From: Stagnimonas aquatica
Lineage (GTDB): Bacteria; Pseudomonadota; Gammaproteobacteria; Nevskiales; Nevskiaceae
Reading direction: 5' to 3'
Assembly (NCBI RefSeq): GCF_003730135.1
Contig: NZ_RJVO01000001.1
Location: 124,001 to 188,000 of the forward strand
Length of the DNA stretch: 64,000 nucleotides
Part shown: one piece after another, positions 16,805 to 28,978 of the stretch
Numbering within the stretch: the first letter of the stretch is position 1
Layout: the number at the start of each line of letters is the position of its first letter
Made by a program: the position numbers and the translations under genes
The notes under the pieces: generated by a model
What the model was told of the DNA's origin: nothing
The model's database searches: none
The model's input: the letters and a program-made list of their open reading frames with translations, nothing else

Positions 16805-17429
16805 AGTTGACGAAGTTGGACAGCAGCCGCAGCCCGAGCAACTGGGACTTCTCCGGATGGAACTGGAAGGCCACCAGATTCTCGCGGGCGACGGCGGCCG
16901 CGAACACCTGGGTGTACTCGGCGCTGCCCAGCACATGAGCGGGGTTCTTGGGGCGGGCGTAGTAGCTGTGCACGAAGTAGAACCAGCTTTCGTCAGGGAT
17001 GCCCTCCCAGACCGGATGCGGCTTGGCCTGCTTCACGCGGTTCCAGCCCATGTGCGGCACTTTCAGGCGGTCGGCGCCCTCGGCCGGCGGGTCGGGGAAG
17101 CGCACCACCTCGCCGGGAAACAGGCCCAGCGCCGGCACGCCGCCGTTCTCCTCGGAGAACTCCAGCATCACCTGCATGCCCAGACAGATGCCCAGCATCG
17201 GCACCTTCTTGCTGGCTTCGACGACGAGTTGCGCCAGCTCCAGGCGGTTCAGCTCCTTCATGCACTCGCGCACGCCGCCGACGCCGGGCAGCACCAGGCG
17301 GTCGCAATCGAGCAGCTCCTCGGCGTCGTAACTGACCACCACACGCTGGTCGGGGGCAACGCGCTCCAGAGCCTTGGCCAGGGAGTGCAGGTTGCCCATG
17401 CCGTAATCAATGACGCCAATGCTGCGCAT
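16794..17429 (-). CDS. hisH: Imidazole glycerol phosphate synthase glutaminase subunit
   Basis: A 211-residue class I glutamine amidotransferase that supplies ammonia to HisF. The nucleophile is Cys82 in GICLGMQ, with the His/Glu pair in FQFHPEKSQ near the C-terminus. The oxyanion strand PGVGG is also present. It lies 28 bases after hisB. Its 3' end carries the 13-bp duplication described separately. Confidence 0.98.
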   Translation of the reverse strand: MRSIGVIDYGMGNLHSLAKALERVAPDQRVVVSYDAEELLDCDRLVLPGVGGVRECMKELNRLELAQLVVEASKKVPMLGICLGMQVMLEFSEENGGVPALGLFPGEVVRFPDPPAEGADRLKVPHMGWNRVKQAKPHPVWEGIPDESWFYFVHSYYARPKNPAHVLGSAEYTQVFAAAVARENLVAFQFHPEKSQLLGLRLLSNFVNWNP

Positions 17430-17457
17430 GGAACCGGAGGAGAAAAGCTGGAAGGAC

Positions 17458-18051
17458 TTAGAGGACGCCCTTGGTCGAGGGCGTGACGTCGATCTGGCGG
17501 GGGTCGATCTCGGCGGCGGCGCGCAGCGCGCGGCCGAAGGCCTTGAAGATGGTCTCGGCGACGTGGTGCGCGTTCTTGCCGCGCAGACTGTCGATGTGCA
17601 GCGTCACCTTGGCGTGGTTGACGAAGCCCTGGAAGAACTCGTGCAGCAGATCGACATCGAACTCGCCGACGTGCGAACGCGGGAAGTCCACGAACCACTC
17701 CAGGCCCGGGCGGCCGGAGCAGTCGATCACCACCCGCGACAGTGCTTCGTCGAGCGGCACATAGGCATGGGCGTAGCGGCGGATACCCTTCTTGTCGCCG
17801 ATGGCCTTGTCGAAGGCCTGGCCGAGGGTGATGCCGACATCTTCCACGGTGTGGTGGGCGTCGATCTGCAGATCGCCCTGAGCGTGGATGGCGAGGTCGA
17901 TCAGGCCGTGACGCGCCACCTGGTCGAGCATGTGATCGAAGAACGGCACGCCGGTGACGAAAACCGCCGAGCCACTGCCGTCGAGATTGATCTCGACCTT
18001 GATCTGGGTCTCGCGCGTGTTGCGCTCGACGCTGGCTTTGCGGGGGCTCAT
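17458..18051 (-). CDS. hisB: Imidazoleglycerol-phosphate dehydratase (monofunctional)
   Basis: A 197-residue IGPD with the two metal-binding signatures [11 protein letters not shown] and [14 protein letters not shown]. It lacks the N-terminal histidinol-phosphate phosphatase domain found in enteric and xanthomonad HisB, so that step must be provided elsewhere. The start [15 protein letters not shown] fits the family; the longer upstream frame does not. It is the first his gene in the window's operon. Confidence 0.97.
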   Translation of the reverse strand: MSPRKASVERNTRETQIKVEINLDGSGSAVFVTGVPFFDHMLDQVARHGLIDLAIHAQGDLQIDAHHTVEDVGITLGQAFDKAIGDKKGIRRYAHAYVPLDEALSRVVIDCSGRPGLEWFVDFPRSHVGEFDVDLLHEFFQGFVNHAKVTLHIDSLRGKNAHHVAETIFKAFGRALRAAAEIDPRQIDVTPSTKGVL

Positions 18052-18174
18052 CTCGCCGTGGGGGCTGAACAAAAGTGGCGCGCAGGATACACCCGGCTGT
18101 TGGCGAAGCAAAACCGGACGCACGAGAGCCGGACTTCTGCTGCGCGCCACCGCCGTCGCACGGCGGACAGCAAG

Positions 18175-18201
18175 CGGCAATGACCCGGCGGGTCATTGCC
18201 G
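18175..18201. other. Perfect 12-bp inverted repeat in the hisB/hydrolase interval
   Basis: CGGCAATGACCC, a 3-base spacer, then its exact complement. No T-tract follows, so it is not a classic terminator. It lies 124 bases upstream of hisB and 53 bases upstream of the hydrolase start; it could be an operator or an RNA hairpin. Confidence 0.85.
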
Positions 18202-18222
18202 GCAACCGCCGCCTACAGGCAC

Positions 18223-18238
18223 CATACCGAACAGTATG
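18223..18238. promoter_or_regulatory. Candidate operator half-sites before the hydrolase gene
   Basis: CATAC and GTATG are separated by six bases, with inner near-symmetry ATACCG/CAGTAT. The spacing resembles TetR-type operators. It overlaps an alternative ATG at 18236 and ends 15 bases before the preferred start. No regulator gene lies beside it, so the assignment is tentative. Confidence 0.35.
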
Positions 18239-18253
18239 TCGCCGGAGTCCACC

Positions 18254-19117
18254 ATGCCTGCCGTCCATAAGCTGCAACTGCAAAGCCGCGACGGGCACCC
18301 GCTGGCCGCCGATTTCTTCGCACCGACCGGCACCCCGCGCGCAGCCGTGCTGCTCGCCGGCGCCATGGGCGTGCCGCGCCGCTTCTATGCCGCCTTCGCC
18401 AGCGATCTCGCCGAGCACGGCCTGGCAGTGCTGACGCTCGACTATCGCGGCTTCGGTGGCTCGGCGCCGAAGCGCCTGCGCGGTTATCGCGCCTCGATCA
18501 GCGACTGGATCGACCACGATCTGCCGACCGCGCTCGACGACCTGGCCGAGCGCGCGCCGGGCGCGCCACTGCTCTGGCTGGGCCATAGCGTCGGCGGCCA
18601 GCTATTCGGCTTCATGGACAGCTCCCGCCTGCGCGGCGCCCTGCTGGTCGCCAGCCAGAGTGGCCACTGGTCGCTCTGGGACAAGCCCGAGTGGCGACGG
18701 CGGATGTGGCTGCTCGGCCATGTCCTGCTGCCCGGCTGCGCACTGACGCTGGGGCGCTTCCCCGGCCGGCTACTGGGCGGCGACGATCTGCCGGCCGGCG
18801 TCGCCCGCCAGTGGGCGGCCTGGATCCGCGATCCGGAGTACCTCGGCCACCTTGCCCGCCAGCGTGACTGGGCCGACTTCGCCCGCTACCAGGGGCCGCT
18901 GCGGGTGGTGAGCATCGCCGATGACGACTACGCCCCGGCGCGCGCCGGCGCCGCCCTGCTGGGCTATTTCCAGCGGGCGCGCGGCGAGCGGGTGACGGTG
19001 ACGCCGGCCGAGATCGGCGTCGAGCGCATCGGCCACTTCGACGGCTTCCGTCCGCGCTTCCGCGAAACCCTGTGGCCGCAGTGGCGCGACTGGCTGCTGG
19101 CGCAGGCGCAGACCTGA
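18254..19117 (+). CDS. Alpha/beta-hydrolase (YheT-like serine hydrolase)
   Basis: A 287-residue cytoplasmic hydrolase with the nucleophile elbow GHSVGGQ, an upstream DYRGFGGSAP strand-turn and a late His in GHFDGFRP. The oxyanion motif LLAGAMGVPRRFY is typical of a group often labelled alpha/beta fold hydrolases without known substrate. The ATG at 18254 has GGAG six bases before it and is preferred over the ATG at 18236. It is divergent from hisB. Confidence 0.82.
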   Translation: MPAVHKLQLQSRDGHPLAADFFAPTGTPRAAVLLAGAMGVPRRFYAAFASDLAEHGLAVLTLDYRGFGGSAPKRLRGYRASISDWIDHDLPTALDDLAERAPGAPLLWLGHSVGGQLFGFMDSSRLRGALLVASQSGHWSLWDKPEWRRRMWLLGHVLLPGCALTLGRFPGRLLGGDDLPAGVARQWAAWIRDPEYLGHLARQRDWADFARYQGPLRVVSIADDDYAPARAGAALLGYFQRARGERVTVTPAEIGVERIGHFDGFRPRFRETLWPQWRDWLLAQAQT

Positions 19118-19202
19118 TCCGTCACGGCGGCCCGGCGGGCACGGCGGCGCGGCGGGTCGCCACGGCGCGCCAGCTACGCGGGCCGCGCACCAGAACTAGC
19201 GA

Positions 19203-19222
19203 TAAACTGCGCGCCCTTTTCG
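19203..19222 (+). promoter_or_regulatory. Candidate slyD promoter -10 and GC-rich discriminator
   Basis: TAAACT at 19203-19208 continues into a block in which 16 bases (CTGCGCGCCCTTTTCG, 19207-19222) are identical to the bases at the rpmE2 promoter. A GC-rich discriminator right after the -10 is typical of growth-rate or stringent-controlled promoters. No good -35 is seen. Confidence 0.45.
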
Positions 19223-19231
19223 GAGTTGCCC

Positions 19232-19714
19232 ATGAACATCGGACCGCAGTGCGCCGTCAGCTTCCACTACACCCTCACCGACGACGCCGGCGCGGTGGTC
19301 GACAGCTCGCGCGGCAGCGAGCCGCTGGTGTACCTGCACGGCGCCGGCAACATCGTGCCCGGCCTGGAGGACGCCCTCAGCGGTCGCGGCGCCGGCGAGC
19401 AGTTCAAGATCAGCATCGCCCCCGAGCAGGGCTACGGCGCCCGCATCGAGGCGCTGGTGCAGAAGATGCCGCGCAGCATGTTCGAGGGCATGCCCGGCCC
19501 CGAGATCGGCATGCAGTTCCAGGCCGAGAGCAACATGGGCCCGGTGATGGTCACGGTGATCGCGGTCGATGACGACAGCGTGACCCTGGACGGCAACCAC
19601 GCCCTGGCCGGCGCCACCCTGCACTTCGATGTCGAGGTGGTGGCGGTACGCGCCGCCAGCGCCGAAGAGCTGGAGCACGGCCATGTCCACGGCCCCGGCA
19701 GCCATCACCACTGA
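19232..19714 (+). CDS. slyD: FKBP-type peptidyl-prolyl isomerase SlyD
   Basis: A 160-residue isomerase and chaperone. The FKBP core opens with VSFHYTLTDDAGAVVDSS and GNIVPGLEDAL, the insert-in-flap domain covers about 70-120, and the C-terminal tail (EHGHVHGPGSHHH) is the metal-binding histidine stretch used in nickel handling. The ATG at 19232 has CGGAG six bases upstream. It stands between the hydrolase and the methyltransferase genes. Confidence 0.95.
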   Translation: MNIGPQCAVSFHYTLTDDAGAVVDSSRGSEPLVYLHGAGNIVPGLEDALSGRGAGEQFKISIAPEQGYGARIEALVQKMPRSMFEGMPGPEIGMQFQAESNMGPVMVTVIAVDDDSVTLDGNHALAGATLHFDVEVVAVRAASAEELEHGHVHGPGSHHH

Positions 19715-19778
19715 ACGGTGACCGGCGACGCCGGTCTGAGCGGAACCGCCCCCACCCTGCCCTCCAAGGACTAGCCCC

Positions 19779-20633
19779 ATGTACCTGCCCGCCAACGCCG
19801 TTGCCCTGGCTCTCGTCCTCGGCTCGCTGATGCTGCCGGTGCCCGGCCTGGCGCTGGAAAAGCCGGTGGCCATCAAGGAAGCCCCGAAGGCACTGCGGGA
19901 AGCAGTGGCGGCGCCGCATCGCAGCCCGGAGTTCCGCGAGCGCGACCGCTACCGGCACCCGCTGGAGACGCTGGAGTTCTTCGGCGTCGAGCCGAACATG
20001 AGCGTGGTCGAGCTGTGGCCCGGCGCCGGCTGGTACACCGAGATTCTGGCGCCCTATCTGCGTCAGCGCGGCAACTACATCGCCGCCGGCTTCGTGCTCG
20101 ACGAGAACTCGCCGCGCTACCAGTTGCGGCTCAACGAGGTGCTGCTCAACAAGCTGCGGGCGCAGCCGGCGCTCTACGACCGCGCGCAGCTCACCACCCT
20201 GGGCCCGCCGGACCACTGGCAGATCGCGCCGGAAGGCAGCGCCGACCGGGTGCTGAGCTTCCGCAACGTCCACAACTGGCTCGCCGGCGACTACGCGCCG
20301 CAGGTGTTCGCCGCCGCCTACCGGGCACTGAAGCCGGGCGGCCTGTTCTGCATCGTCGAGCACCGCGCCTGGCCGGGCAGCAGCCTGGAGCAGATGAAGA
20401 AGAGCGGCTACGTCACCGAGGAAGAGGTCTACCGCCTGGCCGAGGAAGCCGGCTTCCTGGCGCTGTCGGGCTCCGAGATCAACGCCAATCCCAAGGACAG
20501 CAAGGACTACCCGGAAGGCGTCTGGACCCTGCCGCCGACCCTGGCGCTGAAGGATCAGGACCGGGAGAAGTATCTGGCCATCGGCGAGTCCGACCGCATG
20601 ACCCTGCGCTTCATCAAACCGGCGAAGCGCTGA
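19779..20633 (+). CDS. Exported SAM-dependent methyltransferase-like protein
   Basis: A 284-residue protein with a signal peptide (about 1-25, ending GLA) and a class I methyltransferase fold: motif I is VVELWPGAGWYTEIL and a later strand is ALKPGGLFCIVEH. Exported proteins of this type (COG4798-like) are common in proteobacteria but lack a known substrate, and SAM in the periplasm is puzzling. An AAGGA precedes the ATG. It converges on the next gene. Confidence 0.85.
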   Translation: MYLPANAVALALVLGSLMLPVPGLALEKPVAIKEAPKALREAVAAPHRSPEFRERDRYRHPLETLEFFGVEPNMSVVELWPGAGWYTEILAPYLRQRGNYIAAGFVLDENSPRYQLRLNEVLLNKLRAQPALYDRAQLTTLGPPDHWQIAPEGSADRVLSFRNVHNWLAGDYAPQVFAAAYRALKPGGLFCIVEHRAWPGSSLEQMKKSGYVTEEEVYRLAEEAGFLALSGSEINANPKDSKDYPEGVWTLPPTLALKDQDREKYLAIGESDRMTLRFIKPAKR

Positions 20634-20648
20634 AGTCCCGCCGGCAAC

Positions 20649-21338
20649 TCAACGCGGTGCCGGCGGCGGAATCTGGCTGAAGCGGGCGTCCCAGTCGTCG
20701 CGCTGGCGGATCAGCCGCAGGTCCTGCCAGAGCACCAGCGCCTCGGTGCGCAGGCTGCCACCGACCCGGCTCTTGGCGAGATCGACATTGGTCCAGACCC
20801 GCAGCTCGCCCTCGCGCAACTCGGCATGGCCAGTGCGGCCGCGCACCAAACCCGGCAGCAGCCGGTGCAGACGCGGCGCGTAGGCGGCCGGATCGTCAGG
20901 ACGGAAGTCCACTTCCATCAGCCGGTCGTTGAAGAATTCCAGACCCAGCTGGCCCTCGACCTGCAGGTGCTGGTAGCCGTCGACGGTCAACGTCACCATC
21001 TGCCGGGGCGGGTACTTGGGGCTGGGCAGCCGCTTCAGTTCGCGACGCTGCACGCTGTAGCCGGCCGCCTCCAGCGCCTGCCGCAGCGGCAGCTCCGACT
21101 CGTAGCTTTGCAGGCCCTCGATCAGTTCCAGGCGCGGCTCGGCCAGCGCGCGGAACTGCGCACTTTCCGGATGCGGCTGCGGGCCCCGGGCGTACTCGGA
21201 ATACCAGTAGCTGGCCCCCAGCCCGGCGAGCACGATGGCGCCGGCCAGCCAGTACAGCGGCCGCCGCGATCGCGACGGCGGCGGGTTCTTGCCCGGCAGC
21301 AGGATGGGTTGGGTGCGACTGAATTGTTCCTGGCTCAT
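20649..21338 (-). CDS. Single-span inner-membrane protein, unknown function
   Basis: A 229-residue protein with a short basic cytoplasmic N-terminus (proline-rich, about 1-28), one transmembrane helix (about 29-45) and a periplasmic domain of about 180 residues with alternating strands. I do not recognise the family. The ATG at 21338 is the first that gives a sensible N-terminus. It lies between the convergent methyltransferase gene and the end of metH. Confidence 0.75.
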   Translation of the reverse strand: MSQEQFSRTQPILLPGKNPPPSRSRRPLYWLAGAIVLAGLGASYWYSEYARGPQPHPESAQFRALAEPRLELIEGLQSYESELPLRQALEAAGYSVQRRELKRLPSPKYPPRQMVTLTVDGYQHLQVEGQLGLEFFNDRLMEVDFRPDDPAAYAPRLHRLLPGLVRGRTGHAELREGELRVWTNVDLAKSRVGGSLRTEALVLWQDLRLIRQRDDWDARFSQIPPPAPR

Positions 21339-21465
21339 GCCTACAGGTTGCCTGCTGCGGCGGCCAAGTGCGAGCGAGGCGGCCAATGGCAGCCGCCGAG
21401 CCGCACTGCTCCGGTCCACCAGCCCGGCCGCTGCCCTCCGGCTCGCGGCGCCCGGCCCAGAACCC

Positions 21466-25821
<4,356 letters not shown>

Positions 25822-25856
25822 GACGGCGGCCTGGGCAGCGTGAGGGAGCGCTATTT

Positions 25857-25882
25857 TATCCGCTTATACGGATTAGCGGATA
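25857..25882. promoter_or_regulatory. Candidate methionine-regulator operator upstream of metH
   Basis: Perfect 8-bp inverted repeat TATCCGCT / AGCGGATA with a 10-base spacer, 36 bases before the metH ATG. A nested ATCCG-N6-CGGAT overlaps it. Its position suits repression; SahR-type ArsR regulators of methionine genes are one possibility, but I cannot confirm the motif. Confidence 0.5.
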
Positions 25883-25980
25883 TTTGAAGCGGGATCGGCA
25901 CTGCGACCCGCTTGTCGGCAGGGCCCAGCCTCGCATCCCGCCGCCCCGGCACACCGGCGGCGCGAGGCTAGTTTGCGCGC

Positions 25981-27378
25981 ATGGCCGTCCTCTCACCCAG
26001 CCGCTCCGCCGCCCCCCAGCCTGCCGACTTGGTGGCCCTGGAGCGCCCGCAGCCGGCCGTCGCGGCTCTGCCGGCGGCGCTGCGCGACCTGGCCCTGCGC
26101 GAGGCCGAAGCCCTGGCCGGTGACTTCGTGGAGCATCTCGACGCCGCCCTGCAGAGTCTGGTCGGCCAGGCCCGCAACAGCGCCGAGACCCGCAACGCCC
26201 TGGCCCTGGGCGACGCCCTGCGCCTGAGCCAGGCGGAGTTGCTGCGGCAGATCAGCCGGGCCTTCCGCGAACGCCTGACCCCCTGGACGCTGACCGCCGG
26301 CCGCTCCCTGCTGGATCTTTCGCGGGCCGAGGCCCCGAGCCTCGAAGAACTGGAGGACCGCCTCCGGCTCGACCAGCTGGCCCAGGTCTGCGAGCGTCTG
26401 GCCGGGGAGCGTGGCCCGCGCCTGCGCCAGCGCCTGGACAGCGCCAGCCGCAGCCTGGGCCTGCCGGCACTCGCCAGCGCCTTCGCGCCGGCCACGCCGG
26501 GCGACTGCTTCGCGGCCGCCTTCCACCGCATGGCGCTGCCGGCCGAGCAACGCGCCCTCGCCTACCGGCTGGTGGAACAGCAGGCCCTGCCGCGCTGGCC
26601 GGCGCTGCTGGACGCAGTCCTGCACCTGCTCGATCAACAGGCCCTGGATGCCTCCCAGCTGCAGTCCGGCGCGGCCGCCAACAGCGACCCGGCCACTGCC
26701 GACCGCCGGCCGGCACCACTGTCGCGGAGCGCCAGCGCGGTCATCACCGAAGGCTTCCTGCCGCTGCTGGCGGGCATCCGCCGCCGCCACGGCCGAGGTT
26801 CCCAGCAGGACCAGGCGGCGCTGGCGCTGCTCAACGAGTTTGCCGCCAGCTTCGCACCGCAGGCCCGGCGCACGACCCGCATCGACCTGACCCTGCGCAT
26901 CGGCGAAGCCTTGCAGGCCGCCGGTCTGCCGGAAGCGCGCCTGCACGCCCTGCTCGACGGCTTGGCCGACCACTATGCCGAGGCCCACGGACCGGCGCCG
27001 CGCTCGGCGCAGCCGGCGGCTGCGCTGGCCACGCCGGGCATCGCCGGCCCGCTGCCGGAGGCCAGTACCCGCAGCGCCGCCCAGCCCGAACAACTGGCGC
27101 GGCTGCTGCGTGCCGAGCAATGGTTCCGGGTCCGCGACCGGCGCAGCGGCGATGACCGCTGGCTGTGCCTGGCCGCCCTCTACCCCGAGCAGGATCGGCT
27201 CAGCTTTCGCGGCTCCGATGGCGCGGTGGTGTTGGGCCTGCGCACCAGCCAGTTCGTGCAGGACCTGATCGATGGCCACGCCGAGCCGCTCAACGCCGAC
27301 TCCGACCTCGGCCGTGCCCTGCGCGGCCTGCAAACTCCGAACGGCCGGAGCCCGATGCGCGACGCCGCAGCCTTCTGA
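25981..27378 (+). CDS. DUF1631-like protein
   Basis: A 465-residue, mostly helical, cytoplasmic protein. The N-terminus (LRDLALREAEALAGDFVEHLDAAL in parts) and the C-terminal beta region (EQWFRVRDRRSGDDRWLCLAAL, then RLSFRGSDGAVVLGLRT) resemble DUF1631 proteins, which end in a PilZ-like module. It is shorter than many members of that family, so internal parts may be missing. It is divergent from metH and upstream of the lexA cluster. No function is known to me; the family call is moderate. Confidence 0.65.
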   Translation: MAVLSPSRSAAPQPADLVALERPQPAVAALPAALRDLALREAEALAGDFVEHLDAALQSLVGQARNSAETRNALALGDALRLSQAELLRQISRAFRERLTPWTLTAGRSLLDLSRAEAPSLEELEDRLRLDQLAQVCERLAGERGPRLRQRLDSASRSLGLPALASAFAPATPGDCFAAAFHRMALPAEQRALAYRLVEQQALPRWPALLDAVLHLLDQQALDASQLQSGAAANSDPATADRRPAPLSRSASAVITEGFLPLLAGIRRRHGRGSQQDQAALALLNEFAASFAPQARRTTRIDLTLRIGEALQAAGLPEARLHALLDGLADHYAEAHGPAPRSAQPAAALATPGIAGPLPEASTRSAAQPEQLARLLRAEQWFRVRDRRSGDDRWLCLAALYPEQDRLSFRGSDGAVVLGLRTSQFVQDLIDGHAEPLNADSDLGRALRGLQTPNGRSPMRDAAAF

Positions 27379-27407
27379 GCCGCCACCGGATCTCCCCCGT
27401 GCACAAC

Positions 27408-27545
27408 ATGTCGATTTCCGCCCGCCAACGGCTACTCGCCTACCGCGACAAGCTGCGCAACAGCCCGCCCCTGAAGCGGGTGGTGGTGCGCCGCAACCGC
27501 GACGCCCACAGCGGCGAGCTGATGCTGGTGCTGACCGTCTTCTAG
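27408..27545 (+). CDS. Small hypothetical protein (45 residues)
   Basis: A possible small gene starting 29 bases after the DUF1631-like stop: MSISARQRLLAYRDKLRNSP, then a basic middle (VVVRRNRD) and a hydrophobic end (LMLVLTVF). The mixed basic/hydrophobic make-up is plausible for a real small protein, but there is no clear ribosome-binding site and no family I recognise. A 6-bp hairpin (27563-27578) follows its stop, before the lexA promoter. Confidence 0.35.
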   Translation: MSISARQRLLAYRDKLRNSPPLKRVVVRRNRDAHSGELMLVLTVF

Positions 27546-27610
27546 AAACGGGCTTCGGCACCCCGGGCCAGTGCCCGGAACAGGATTGACAGGCGGCGGC
27601 GGTAGAGGCA

Positions 27611-27626
27611 CTGTACGGATATACAG
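27611..27626. promoter_or_regulatory. LexA box controlling lexA-imuA-imuB-dnaE2
   Basis: CTGT-N8-ACAG, the canonical gammaproteobacterial LexA operator, with internal TAC/ATA symmetry, 17 bases before the lexA ATG. A TTGACA hexamer lies at 27586-27591, so the box overlaps the expected -10 region. It implies autoregulated, damage-inducible expression of the whole cluster. Confidence 0.92.
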
Positions 27627-27643
27627 TTCCCTCGCCGACCGCC

Positions 27644-28312
27644 ATGGACCTCACCCCCCGCCAGGCCGAAATCCTCGACTTCCTGCGTCGCCACCGCGAC
27701 GAGCAGGGCGTCCCGCCGACCCGGGCGGAGATCGTCGCCGCCTTCGGCTTCCGCTCGCCCACCGCCGCCGAGGACCACCTGCGGGCGCTGGAGCGCAAGG
27801 GCGTGATCGAACTCAGGCCCGGCGCCTCGCGCGGCATCCGCCTGCTGGAGCGCGCCGACGAGTATCTCAGCGAGGCGGTGCAACTCGCCCGCCGTGAGGC
27901 CGCCAATGAAGCCAGCCTGCCGCTGGTGGGCCGGGTCGCCGCCGGCGCACCCATCCTCTCCGACCCCAATGTCGAGACCCGCATCCCGCTGGCCGGAGAC
28001 TTCTTCCGCCCGCGCGCGCACTTCCTGCTGCGGGTGCAGGGCGAGTCGATGCGCGATGCCGGCATCCTCGACGGCGACCTCCTGGCTGTGCACCAGACCC
28101 CGGAAGCACGCAGCGGCCAGACCGTGGTGGCGCGGCTGGAGGACGAGATCACGGTCAAGACCCTGCGCCTGAAGGGCGCCATCGCCGAGCTGCTGCCGGC
28201 CAATCCCGACTTCTCCCCCATCGTCGTCGACCTCTCACGGGAAAGCCTCGTGATCGAAGGGCTGGCGGTGGGTCTTATTCGCGGTGGCTTCGGCTCGCCG
28301 CTGGTTCGTTAA
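27644..28312 (+). CDS. lexA: LexA repressor
   Basis: A 222-residue SOS repressor and self-cleaving S24 protease. The DNA-binding helix-turn-helix covers about 25-50 ([22 protein letters not shown]). The cleavage site is Ala100-Gly101 in RVAAGAPI; the catalytic Ser135 is in GESMRDAG and Lys172 in TVKTL. The CTGT-N8-ACAG box lies just upstream. Because it heads a mutasome cassette, it may be a second LexA in this genome. Confidence 0.97.
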   Translation: MDLTPRQAEILDFLRRHRDEQGVPPTRAEIVAAFGFRSPTAAEDHLRALERKGVIELRPGASRGIRLLERADEYLSEAVQLARREAANEASLPLVGRVAAGAPILSDPNVETRIPLAGDFFRPRAHFLLRVQGESMRDAGILDGDLLAVHQTPEARSGQTVVARLEDEITVKTLRLKGAIAELLPANPDFSPIVVDLSRESLVIEGLAVGLIRGGFGSPLVR

Positions 28313-28323
28313 CCGGTATCCCC

Positions 28324-28956
28324 ATGCGCCTCTCACTCGCCACCCCACCGCCCGAACTCACCGCCCTGCTCGACAGCGGCCGCCTCTGGCGCGGCCAACA
28401 AGCCCCGCGTATCGCCGCCGAAGCCAGCGGCCACGCGCGCCTCGATGCTCTGCTGCCCGGCGGCGGCTGGCCGAAGGCGGCGCTGTCGGAAGTGCTGCAT
28501 CCGCAGCCCGGCACCGGCGAGCTGGCCCTGGTGCTGCCGCTGCTGGCGCGGCTGACCCAGGCCGAGCAGCACGTCGCCTTCGTGGCGCCGCCGCTGATCC
28601 CCTACGCACCCGGCCTCGCCCAGGGCGGCGTGCGGCTCGACTACAGCCTGGTGGTGCAGACGCCGAATCCGGCCGAAAGCCTGTGGAGCGCCGAGCAGTT
28701 GCTGCGCGCCGGTCACGCCGCCGTGCTGGTCTGGGCCGACGCCGCCAGCGTCCAGAGCCTGCGCCGCCTGCAACTCGCCGCCGAGGAAAGCGGCGGCATG
28801 GCCCTGCTGTTCCGCAGCCTCAAGCGCGCCGCCGAACCCTCGCCAGCCGCCCTGCGTCTGGCGGTGCGCCGCGAGCACGGCACACCGCGCGTGCAGGTGC
28901 TGAAGACGCGCGGCCAGGCCGGCGCCGGCTTGCGGCCGGTCGCCCTCGGGCAATGA
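28324..28956 (+). CDS. imuA: Translesion mutasome protein ImuA
   Basis: A 210-residue RecA/SulA-like protein that works with ImuB and DnaE2 in SOS mutagenesis. The start RLDALLPGGGWPKAALSEV is the family's degenerate Walker A region, and the C-terminal LALVLPLLARLTQ to LKTRG region fits. It begins 11 bases after lexA, so it shares the LexA-controlled transcript. Confidence 0.9.
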   Translation: MRLSLATPPPELTALLDSGRLWRGQQAPRIAAEASGHARLDALLPGGGWPKAALSEVLHPQPGTGELALVLPLLARLTQAEQHVAFVAPPLIPYAPGLAQGGVRLDYSLVVQTPNPAESLWSAEQLLRAGHAAVLVWADAASVQSLRRLQLAAEESGGMALLFRSLKRAAEPSPAALRLAVRREHGTPRVQVLKTRGQAGAGLRPVALGQ

Positions 28957-28978
28957 GCACAGGCGTGGAGATCCTGCC

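Noticed and set aside
25993-28221. A 742-residue leftward frame across the DUF1631-like gene and lexA
   Set aside because: It covers two well-supported rightward genes and the LexA box.
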